Origin: Candidatus Aenigmatarchaeota archaeon
GTDB lineage: Archaea; Aenigmatarchaeota; Aenigmatarchaeia; GW2011-AR5
Direction of reading: 5' to 3'
Length of the DNA stretch: 10,119 nucleotides
NCBI GenBank assembly: GCA_018304565.1
Contig: JAGVVX010000045.1
Location: 1-10,119, forward strand
Shown: one piece after another, positions 5,796-10,119 of the stretch
Numbering within the stretch: position 1 is the stretch's first letter
How the letters are laid out: the number at the start of each line of letters is the position of its first letter
The notes under the pieces: generated by a model
What the model was told of the DNA's origin: nothing
The model's database searches: none
What the model saw: the letters and a program-made list of their open reading frames with translations, nothing else
Made by a program: the position numbers and the translations under genes

Positions 5796-5837
5796 ACCAC
5801 TATGAATCCTGTCATTCTTGTGCTATTAATCAATCGG

Positions 5838-6497
5838 CTAACTTGCTGCCTGCAGTTCCTGCACGATTCTTTTGACTGTCGGACCCGGATACCACAGTGC
5901 ATACCATCGCGCCATCTCGCCGTATATTTCTTCGTCAGAATATTTGTCCCCATAATTCTTAATAAACCATTTTGCCATGCCCTGTGCAGCGATGGAGTGC
6001 GCACAGCCGCACCGCGTAATTATTGTCGGCTGCTGAGGCGATCCGCAGCAATAATCGCATGTAAAGGAATTTACTATTCTTTCCCATCTTTTCTGCTCAT
6101 CGCCGTTCAGCTGGATTGCCCTGCCTTTTCCCCACAGGGTAGCCGCAGCTACAGGGTCGGCAAAACTGACGCCTGCTTCCTGGCCGTACCACGGAGTTCC
6201 CCTCGGAATAACGTTGTTTATGATATCCTGCGTGACATCGCCTGTAGAAGCCGCTATTTCCAATTCGCTTATTGTCGGCAAAGGCTTTACTATAGACTTG
6301 TAGCCCTGGAATCTTGGGCTTTCCCCGCTGGCAAGAGGCATGGGTTTCAGCGTCAGCTTGGGACCGTATTCGAATCCCGGCTTAATGGATATGCTCCCGC
6401 CGTTGGCTGAAGACGCACCTGCTGCCGTGAATGCGCCGGTTATCATGAAATTGTTTATTATCAGCAGCAATGCCAAGGCTACCACGGCTGCGAACAC
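5838..6497 (-). CDS. Secreted or anchored Cys/His protein with CDYCCG and CGCAH motifs
   Basis: From GTG 6497 this is a 219-aa protein: a hydrophobic anchor (about 3-23), a linker, GTPWYGQEAGVSFADP (100-115), then C147-D-Y-C150-C151-G, C163-G-C165-A-H167 and a helical end with GMAKWFIKNYGDKYSDEEI and WYALWYPG. It shares motif order with the 705-1259 protein and is probably its paralogue. The Cys/His cluster suggests a metal or redox centre outside the cell. The start is doubtful. The frame stays open for 33 more codons to 6596 and encodes a plausible cytosolic N-terminus (FDTKIVHKEKPSGKEPLLYQ), but that stretch has no ATG, GTG or TTG, and a TAG lies at 6597-6599 against the edge of repeat copy B. 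The gene may have lost its start, or may use GTG 6497. Confidence 0.75.
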   Translation of the reverse strand: MFAAVVALALLLIINNFMITGAFTAAGASSANGGSISIKPGFEYGPKLTLKPMPLASGESPRFQGYKSIVKPLPTISELEIAASTGDVTQDIINNVIPRGTPWYGQEAGVSFADPVAAATLWGKGRAIQLNGDEQKRWERIVNSFTCDYCCGSPQQPTIITRCGCAHSIAAQGMAKWFIKNYGDKYSDEEIYGEMARWYALWYPGPTVKRIVQELQAAS

Positions 6498-6552
6498 ATG
6501 ATTTTGATACAGGAGGGGCTCTTTTCCGGAAGGTTTTTCTTTGTGAACTATC

Positions 6553-6576
6553 TTTGTATCAAATTTTGTATCAAAT
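6553..6576. repeat. Two tandem copies of a 12-bp unit
   Basis: TTTGTATCAAAT occurs twice in direct succession (6553-6564, 6565-6576), beside repeat copy B. On the minus strand it reads in the open frame ahead of the 5838-6497 gene as a repeated F-D-T-K. A further partial copy in inverted orientation, TTTTGATAC, lies at 6502-6510. It may be a small duplication accompanying the repeat. Confidence 0.7.
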
Positions 6577-6581
6577 TCTGC

Positions 6582-6598
6582 AGAAAGCAGAGCTTTCT
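6582..6598. repeat. Hairpin extending array B, 7-bp stem and 3-nt loop
   Basis: AGAAAGC (6582-6588), loop AGA and GCTTTCT (6592-6598) lie just outside copy B. The stem centre is 26 nt from that of the last shared hairpin (6607-6625), so the spacing of the array continues here with a stem sequence absent from array A. Confidence 0.75.
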
Positions 6599-7313
6599 AA
6601 AATTCTCGAAATCCAAAGGATTTCGGAATCTCAGAGAAACTCCGTTTCTCTGAAGATCTCGAAGAAGTTTCACTTCTTCCAAGATTGCATGAAATACAAG
6701 TCTGCGTGAATATACTATTTGCTTTAAGATAAAGTGCAAATCCGAGAATAAAAACAGTGATAAACTGGATAAGGCCTATGTAAGGTACAAGAGACGCAAG
6801 CGGTAATGCGGCTACTGTCCCGCCAAGTGCTGCTATTGATATGCCTTGGCAAGCAGGGCATACAGTGGAAACAATTCCTGCAAATAAACCGCCGCCGCCG
6901 GCTAACGTTGAGCCTGATTTAACTGATTGCATTCTTCCGTACTTGAACAAAGTGAACAATAATCCTGCAAGTGCCGAAATTAAAATCAGGTATAGGTAAT
7001 CCAGAATCCCTACAGCAGATAACCTGTTGATGCCGAATTCAATTGCAGGTATTTTCCACAAGCCGTACAAGAACGAATAAAGAATTGCAGACAAAATAAA
7101 TGCCGCGGCGAAAGTTTTTGTATACCGGGGCTGCTTCACTATGCCAAGCGTGTGCATTATAACGTTGCCTGATTTGTGGTGCGCTTTTCCGGCGTGCTTC
7201 TCGGTTCGCTCTCTTTTAGGAACAAGCCCGGATTTACCGTGAAGTTTCTCGTGGGCTTCTTCCTCTTCCGTCATGCCACTAATGTCGTGTTTTTTCTTCA
7301 ACCTTGTCACCAC
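6597..7313 (-). CDS. CPAC membrane protein with repeat-encoded C-terminal tail
   Basis: This 238-aa protein has a long charged cytosolic N-terminus rich in His, Lys and Glu (1-66), then about four membrane helices (68-88, 103-124, 138-169, 174-196). C152-P-A-C155 lies in the Gly-rich third helix. The layout matches the 3235-3678 protein, so the two look paralogous; a CxxC in the membrane suggests thiol or electron transfer, or metal binding. Residues 210-238 (from NLGRSETSS) are encoded entirely by repeat copy B and end at a TAG one base beyond it, so the natural C-terminus was probably replaced; C206 and C209 lie just before the junction. The GTG at 7313 fits a leaderless start from the TATA box at 7335-7344; a TTG at 7301 preceded by GGTGA is an alternative. 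It is probably the first gene of the operon. Confidence 0.75.
   Translation of the reverse strand: MVTRLKKKHDISGMTEEEEAHEKLHGKSGLVPKRERTEKHAGKAHHKSGNVIMHTLGIVKQPRYTKTFAAAFILSAILYSFLYGLWKIPAIEFGINRLSAVGILDYLYLILISALAGLLFTLFKYGRMQSVKSGSTLAGGGGLFAGIVSTVCPACQGISIAALGGTVAALPLASLVPYIGLIQFITVFILGFALYLKANSIFTQTCISCNLGRSETSSRSSEKRSFSEIPKSFGFREF
6600..6686 (-). repeat. 87-bp repeat, copy B
   Basis: This is the reverse complement of 5647-5733 with one mismatch. Its hairpins lie at 6661-6679, 6632-6652 and 6607-6625. It overlaps the last 29 codons of the 6597-7313 gene and ends one base short of its stop codon, at the upstream edge of the 5838-6497 gene. It reads in the transcribed direction of the operon, opposite to copy A. 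Confidence 0.9.
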
Positions 7314-7334
7314 ACATATTTCCAGCAGAAAAGC

Positions 7335-7344
7335 TTTAAATTAT
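7335..7344 (-). promoter_or_regulatory. TATA box at the head of the minus-strand operon
   Basis: ATAATTTAAA on the minus strand, with TTTAAA at 7335-7340, is centred about 26 nt before the GTG at 7313. It predicts a leaderless or near-leaderless start for the first gene of the Cys operon. The operator at 7357-7373 lies about 13 bp upstream of it. Confidence 0.5.
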
Positions 7345-7356
7345 GCCCGCGGATCA

Positions 7357-7373
7357 CTTACAATAGTTGTAAG
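7357..7373. promoter_or_regulatory. BlaI-type operator O1
   Basis: CTTACAA, centre TAG, TTGTAAG is a perfect inverted repeat containing TTACA-N5-TGTAA, close to the TACA/TGTA half-sites of BlaI, MecI and CopY operators. It lies upstream of the minus-strand TATA box and just before an AT-rich plus-strand TATA-like stretch (7376-7389). It is probably bound by the repressor encoded at 7482 (inference). Confidence 0.65.
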
Positions 7374-7431
7374 GCTTTATTATTAATTATAGGCAATGCG
7401 CATATAAATAAGTTCATGCAGCATCTTTGTA

Positions 7432-7446
7432 TTACAATAACTGTAA
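7432..7446. promoter_or_regulatory. BlaI-type operator O2
   Basis: TTACA, N5, TGTAA shares its first eight bases and its right half-site with O1. It sits directly upstream of the TATA box at 7450-7460, where it would cover the BRE region, so a bound repressor should block its own promoter. Confidence 0.65.
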
Positions 7447-7449
7447 AGA

Positions 7450-7460
7450 TTTATATATAA
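7450..7460 (+). promoter_or_regulatory. TATA box for the BlaI-like repressor
   Basis: TTTATATATAA is centred at 7455, placing transcription start near 7481, one base before the ATG at 7482. This is a strong archaeal leaderless promoter. Confidence 0.7.
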
Positions 7461-7481
7461 TTAACAGGGGCGTATATTTAT

Positions 7482-7862
7482 ATGGTTGTAGTCACCAGAT
7501 TGAGATTCGGCAAGCGCAATCTCGGTTTGCTCAGTCCACTGGAAGAAGATGTTCTGAAGATATTGTGGCGGGGCGGGGGCGGATACAAGGTACGGGAAGT
7601 GCACAGCATACTGAGAAAGCGGAGAAAGGTGGCGCTCACAAGCATCGCCGTTATTCTTGACCGCCTCTACCAGAAAAAGATTGCAGCCCGCAAAATCAAA
7701 ACGGCCAGGGGAGGAGAATATTATATTTACTTCTGCCGTTCTGACAGGCGCAATTTTCAGGAATCTGTTATAGAAAAGACAGTGGACAAGCTTATTGACA
7801 GTTTCGGCGATATAGCTGTGACCTACTTCAATGAGCGGTTTTCCAAGAGGCGGAAACAATGA
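7482..7862 (+). CDS. BlaI/MecI/CopY-family winged-helix repressor
   Basis: This 126-aa protein has the family's N-terminal winged helix: LSPLEEDVLKILWR (17-30), YKVREVHSIL (35-44), a recognition helix with VALTSIAVILDRLYQKKI (50-67) and the wing KTARGGEYYIY (73-83). A C-terminal dimerisation helix region (93-119) follows, and the length is typical. After the wing comes RRNFQES. The N91-F92 pair falls where staphylococcal BlaI and MecI are cut (Asn-Phe) when BlaR1 or MecR1 is activated, and the gene is followed by a membrane metalloprotease, so release of repression by proteolysis is likely here too (inference). Two TTACA-N5-TGTAA operators precede it. The start is leaderless from the TATA box at 7450-7460. 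Confidence 0.88.
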   Translation: MVVVTRLRFGKRNLGLLSPLEEDVLKILWRGGGGYKVREVHSILRKRRKVALTSIAVILDRLYQKKIAARKIKTARGGEYYIYFCRSDRRNFQESVIEKTVDKLIDSFGDIAVTYFNERFSKRRKQ

Positions 7863-7876
7863 GATGCCTTGGTTTG

Positions 7877-7939
7877 CAGAGAAGTTTCATTGAACTTTTC
7901 TGACATCCCAAAGAAGTCTCTGGCTTCTTTGAGGATATC
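7877..7939. repeat. Two back-to-back hairpins between repressor and protease genes
   Basis: The first, CAGAGAAGTT (7877-7886) against AACTTTTCTG (7893-7902), is a 10-bp stem with one G-T pair. The second, CAAAGAAG (7909-7916) against CTTCTTTG (7924-7931), is extended by GACATCC/GGATATC with one bulged A and one mismatch, spanning 7902-7939. They fill most of the 88-bp gap and end at the GGTG before the protease ATG, so folding could affect its translation. Confidence 0.7.
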
Positions 7940-7943
7940 GGTG
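7940..7943 (+). promoter_or_regulatory. Ribosome binding site for the metalloprotease
   Basis: GGTG lies 7 nt before the ATG at 7951 and directly abuts the hairpin ending at 7939. It favours ATG 7951 over the in-frame TTG at 7945. Confidence 0.45.
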
Positions 7944-7950
7944 TTTGAAA

Positions 7951-8652
7951 ATGACAATTGCCTGCTTTGCCGGTTTGGTAATAGATCCGGATAAATTGCT
8001 GCTCATTATAAGTTCGTTTTCATTTGCAATAGCAGCTTTGCTGGCGCTCAGGAAATTTATACTGCCAACTAAGCTGAAAGTCGGGCTTATTTACGGCCAC
8101 CTGGTTTTTTTGTTCTTCCCCTTTGTTTTGCTGACAACAGATGTCACATGCGGAGTCGCCTGCATGCCGTGCGCGAATAACGTACCCAGTCTGGTGGCAT
8201 TGGCGCTTCCGGTAACAGTGGCGATAAGCACGCTGGCGGGGCTGTTTGTCATACCGGCCTTTTACACGCTTTCCAGCAGGCGCGAACTCCGCAACAGGCC
8301 TGTAATAAATTTCGTCAAAGAGTATTCAAGGAAAATGGGTATACAAATGCCAAAACTCTACCTGATTGACAAGGCCAAGCCGCTGGCGTTTTCTTTCAGA
8401 AGCCTGAAATCGGCCATATTCATTTCAATAGGCATGTTCGAGGTGCTGAACAGGAAAGAGATTGAGGCTGTCATTTTGCACGAACTTGCCCACATAAAGC
8501 AGCGCTCTTCCATGCTCAACTTTTCTGCATCACTTATGAAAATATTCTCGCCGCTTTCCCTGGTTGCGAAATTCCACGACAGCGGCAAAGAGGAAGCAGA
8601 AGCGGATTCATTCGCTTCGCGGATGCAGAAAAAAGCGCAAAAAAGAAGATAG
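7951..8652 (+). CDS. Membrane zinc metalloprotease, M48/M56 (BlaR1-like) type
   Basis: This 233-aa protein has about three membrane segments (15-35, 44-63, 84-107) and a cytosolic protease domain. The zinc site is H177-E-L-A-H181 in AVILHELAHIKQ, with the third ligand probably E217 in EEAEADSFASR. PKLYLIDKAKPLAFSF and SAIFISIGMFEVLNRKEIEA are typical of M48/M56 peptidases. Between the second and third helices a short outside loop carries C67-G-V-A-C71-M-P-C74, a likely thiol or metal sensor. There is no penicillin-binding sensor domain, so it is a minimal BlaR1-like protein. Following a BlaI-type gene, it probably cuts that repressor when the loop is triggered (inference). It is a bit shorter than typical HtpX. 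The ATG at 7951 has GGTG upstream. Confidence 0.83.
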   Translation: MTIACFAGLVIDPDKLLLIISSFSFAIAALLALRKFILPTKLKVGLIYGHLVFLFFPFVLLTTDVTCGVACMPCANNVPSLVALALPVTVAISTLAGLFVIPAFYTLSSRRELRNRPVINFVKEYSRKMGIQMPKLYLIDKAKPLAFSFRSLKSAIFISIGMFEVLNRKEIEAVILHELAHIKQRSSMLNFSASLMKIFSPLSLVAKFHDSGKEEAEADSFASRMQKKAQKRR

Positions 8653-8776
8653 AAGCCTTTGGCGATTAAATGTTTTCATGCCAAGGCTCTCCTATCGCCT
8701 TTAGACGGTGGTCCTTGACATCTTTATTGTACTGTTCATACCGAGGCATGGTACCGCATAAATTATTGAAAAAAAT
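8653..8776. other. Intergenic region with one bulged hairpin
   Basis: AGCCTT-T-GGC (8654-8663) pairs with GCCAAGGCT (8680-8688) around a 16-nt loop that itself contains ATG/CAT (8670-8679); it may fold the 3' end of the protease message. No T run follows. In the remaining stretch to the TATA box at 8777 I see no tRNA, box C/D motif or reading frame of note. Confidence 0.4.
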
Positions 8777-8784
8777 TTTATATA
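8777..8784 (+). promoter_or_regulatory. TATA box for the three-helix protein gene
   Basis: TTTATATA is centred near 8780, about 26 nt before 8806, one base ahead of the ATG at 8807. This indicates a leaderless, independently transcribed gene. Confidence 0.65.
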
Positions 8785-8806
8785 CTTGGCTTTTGCATAG
8801 GTAAAT

Positions 8807-9091
8807 ATGGCTGTAGAGGAGAGCTTGCTTCTTGTAAACGTTATTTTATCCATAATAGCCGTTGCAGTTGCCGTTTATTTGATCCCTAAACTCCATAGCA
8901 ACCTTGTCATGGGCTGGAGAATCATGGTTGCGGCATTAGCTATTTTTTCCGGTTCCCAGCTTGCAAGGATGTTTGGTGGTGAAGAAAGCGTGACATTCAT
9001 GAACACCCTGTTCATAACAGTTTTCATAATTGGCATGTTCATACACCTTGTAAAGATCATACAGCATACCGAAGCTGAAAAGAGAAGATAA
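8807..9091 (+). CDS. Small three-helix membrane protein
   Basis: This 94-aa protein has membrane helices at about 6-26, 38-56 and 64-84, with a short acidic N-terminus and the basic, charged tail HTEAEKRR. There is a GW near residue 36 and no cysteine, so it lacks the theme of the left-hand operon. I do not recognise the family and no catalytic motif is visible. The start is supported by the TATA box at 8777-8784. The stop is followed within 10 bp by the TATA box of the next gene, so the two are separate transcription units. Confidence 0.7.
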   Translation: MAVEESLLLVNVILSIIAVAVAVYLIPKLHSNLVMGWRIMVAALAIFSGSQLARMFGGEESVTFMNTLFITVFIIGMFIHLVKIIQHTEAEKRR

Positions 9092-9100
9092 GATAATGGT

Positions 9101-9108
9101 TTTATACA
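9101..9108 (+). promoter_or_regulatory. TATA box for the DUF1624-like gene
   Basis: TTTATACA is centred near 9104, about 26 nt before 9130, one base ahead of the ATG at 9131. It predicts a leaderless message. Confidence 0.6.
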
Positions 9109-9130
9109 TTCTCCATGCCAAAAAACTTTC

Positions 9131-9853
9131 ATGGAGCGTTTCTGGGAGATAGACTTCTTTCGTGGCAGCGCAGTAATCCTCATGATAATCTTCAACTATG
9201 CCTTCGCTCTGCGCTATTTTGGCATTTATGATGTCGGTTTAGGCTTTCTTTTCTGGTGGCTTTTTCCGCGCCTGATAGCCGGCACTTTCATTTTTATTGC
9301 AGGCTTGTCGCTGGCAATAAGCTACTCAAGGCTTAAGGACATAAAAACGTCCTATAGAAAATTCATTTCCCGGGGATTGGTGATTTTTTCTCTTGGGCTT
9401 TTGATAACGTTAGTGACGTTCTTTCTTGTGCCGTCAGTGTTTGTAATGTTCGGGATCTTGCATTTTATCGGGGCAGCAGTTATGCTGTCACCCATCTTCT
9501 TGAAGCTTGACAGGAAATATATCCTCATTGCTGCACTTTCATCGCTGGTGGCCGGTATTTACTTGCAGGGGTTTTCTGTAAGCTTCCCCTGGCTTCTTTG
9601 GCTTGGATTTATCCCGGAAAATCTCATTACTCTCGATTACTTCCCGCTTCTGCCGTGGCTTGGCATCTTCTTGCTAGGCATCTATTCCAGCGGCATTCTG
9701 TACAAAAATGGCAGGAGAATCTTCAGAATCTCAAAGCAGCCCGCAGGATCCAGACTTGTATGCCTTCTGGGAAGAAACTCACTATTGATATATATGCTTC
9801 ATCAGCCTTTGCTGACAACAGTCTTGCTTCTTCTCAATTACAGGATTTTCTGA
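9131..9853 (+). CDS. DUF1624 / heparan-alpha-glucosaminide N-acetyltransferase-like membrane protein
   Basis: This 240-aa protein has about seven membrane helices. The opening RFWEIDFFRGSAVILMIIFNY (3-23), GTFIFIAGLSLAIS (51-64), FGILHFIGAAVML (107-119), FPLLPWLGIFLLGIY (171-185) and the closing SLLIYMLHQPLLT (217-229) follow the motif order of DUF1624 (COG3503) proteins, related to the catalytic domain of lysosomal HGSNAT. The family is thought to pass acyl groups across the membrane to cell-surface sugars; the exact substrate here is unknown. H111 in ILHFIG and H224 in LHQP are the conserved-looking histidines. The usual Asp-His after the first motif is replaced by Asn-Tyr (N22, Y23). Start leaderless; stop directly abuts the convergent gene. 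Confidence 0.8.
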   Translation: MERFWEIDFFRGSAVILMIIFNYAFALRYFGIYDVGLGFLFWWLFPRLIAGTFIFIAGLSLAISYSRLKDIKTSYRKFISRGLVIFSLGLLITLVTFFLVPSVFVMFGILHFIGAAVMLSPIFLKLDRKYILIAALSSLVAGIYLQGFSVSFPWLLWLGFIPENLITLDYFPLLPWLGIFLLGIYSSGILYKNGRRIFRISKQPAGSRLVCLLGRNSLLIYMLHQPLLTTVLLLLNYRIF

Positions 9854-10119
9854 CTATTTGAGCTTCTTGTTTATCAAGCCCGTAAAGAGGTTCATCACAA
9901 GCAGGCTTACCAGGAAAGTGTCTTTTCCCAGCTGCAAAGGCTGCACGCCAACAGCAAGCAATGCTGTAGCGATGCCGAAAACTATCATGCCCTTCTTGGT
10001 ATAAGGCGACGTCTTTGGCTCTATGAGCATGATTGTGGCGAAGAATATCGCAGTCATGTCAGGAAAAATCTGCTGCGTTGTAGCGTAAACAAGCACGAAG
10101 TAAGCGGCAAGGAAAGCCA
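9854..10119 (-). CDS. RnfD/NqrB-like membrane subunit, C-terminal part (runs off right edge)
   Basis: The frame is open to the right edge, giving about 88 residues of C-terminal sequence, so the GTG at 10096 is not the true start. Visible are a hydrophobic segment ahead of TTQQIFPDMTAIFFATIML, then IEPKTSPYTKKGMIVFGI, a membrane helix, and LVSLLVMNLFTGLINKKLK at the end. The EP-x-TSP-x-T-x-KG-x-x-x-FG signature and a final helix with MN-x-x-x-x-LI are typical of RnfD/NqrB subunits of sodium-pumping or electron-transport complexes, where the TSP segment is next to the flavin-linked Thr region. Whether this belongs to a full Rnf-type complex or a stand-alone homologue cannot be judged from this fragment. 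Stop codons of this gene and the acyltransferase-like gene are adjacent with no gap. Confidence 0.65.
   Translation of the reverse strand, partial: AFLAAYFVLVYATTQQIFPDMTAIFFATIMLIEPKTSPYTKKGMIVFGIATALLAVGVQPLQLGKDTFLVSLLVMNLFTGLINKKLK

Larger units (their letters stand above)
7416..7460 (+). other. Possible 14-codon small ORF
   Basis: ATG at 7416 opens a 14-residue frame (MQHLCITITVKIYI) ending at TAA 7458-7460. It lies downstream of the first promoter-like unit, whose predicted start is near 7407, and runs across operator O2 and the repressor's TATA box. There is no clear ribosome site. It could be a leader peptide but is more likely chance. Confidence 0.15.

Noticed and set aside
5623..5805. 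Plus-strand frame of 60 codons across array A, sharing the NLGRSETSS tail with the 6597-7313 protein
   Set aside because: It is made almost entirely of the hairpin repeat, has no ribosome site and lies antisense to the operon; the shared peptide is explained by the 87-bp repeat.
5781..6410. Plus-strand frame of 209 codons opposite the CDYCCG/CGCAH gene
   Set aside because: The opposite strand has a coherent secreted protein with a paralogue in the operon; this frame has low-complexity, Cys/Arg-rich shadow composition.
5647..6686. Insertion sequence with terminal inverted repeats
   Set aside because: The enclosed gene is not a transposase but a paralogue of another operon member, and no target duplication is visible at either end.
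6548..6739. Minus-strand frame of 63 codons across array B
   Set aside because: It is a different reading frame of the same repeat and of the end of the CPAC gene, with no start signal.
8653..8776. Small structured RNA or tRNA in the gap after the protease gene
   Set aside because: I could not fold a cloverleaf and found no C/D or H/ACA box; only one bulged stem is visible.

Overview
The window looks archaeal, most probably from a small-genome, DPANN-like lineage. The evidence is archaeal TATA boxes placed about 26 nt before start codons (leaderless genes at 1819, 7482, 8807 and 9131), GGTGA/GGAGG ribosome sites inside a tightly packed gene string, an archaeal-style membrane-anchored winged-helix regulator, and many short Cys-motif membrane proteins of kinds I associate with uncultivated archaea. 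I cannot fix the lineage from this sequence: there is no rRNA or ribosomal protein gene.

Layout. From 7313 leftwards to the left edge, about thirteen genes run on the minus strand, most with overlapping or nearly abutting stop and start codons. In transcription order they are: a CPAC membrane protein (7313-6597); a secreted CC/CxCxH protein (6497-5838); a 71-aa secreted peptide ending in Cys (5586-5371); a membrane-anchored protein with three thioredoxin-like domains (5315-4173); an NTF2-like anchored protein (4172-3687); a CAIC four-helix membrane protein related to the first (3678-3235); an anchored His/Cys/EF-hand-like protein (3232-2492); a GDCCVxC-like zinc ribbon (2483-2301); a CHNIC membrane protein (2301-1858); a membrane-bound winged-helix regulator (1819-1337); a second CC/CxCxH protein (1259-705); an HCPLC membrane protein (708-184); and the start of an unknown gene (187 to the left edge). 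Almost every product carries paired cysteines that would face the membrane or the outside of the cell, so the string reads as an extracytoplasmic thiol-redox or soft-metal handling system.

Divergent from it on the plus strand is a BlaI/MecI-type repressor (7482-7862) followed by a membrane metalloprotease with an HELAH site and a Cys-rich loop (7951-8652). This has the layout of a BlaI-BlaR1 switch. Two TTACA-N5-TGTAA operators lie between the repressor and the Cys operon, one beside each promoter, so the repressor could control both itself and the redox operon. To the right are a small three-helix protein (8807-9091), a DUF1624-type acyltransferase-like membrane protein (9131-9853) and, convergent with it, the C-terminal end of an RnfD/NqrB-like subunit (9854 to the right edge).

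The most unusual non-coding feature is a set of short hairpins with 6-9 bp stems and mostly 3-nt loops, repeated about every 27 nt although the stem sequences differ. One array (5654-5795) and a partial copy in inverted orientation (6582-6679) share an 87-bp block with one mismatch. They bracket the 5838-6497 gene, supply the C-terminal tail of the 6597-7313 protein, and leave the bracketed gene without a convincing start codon. Related hairpins occur at 5337-5357 and at 7877-7939.
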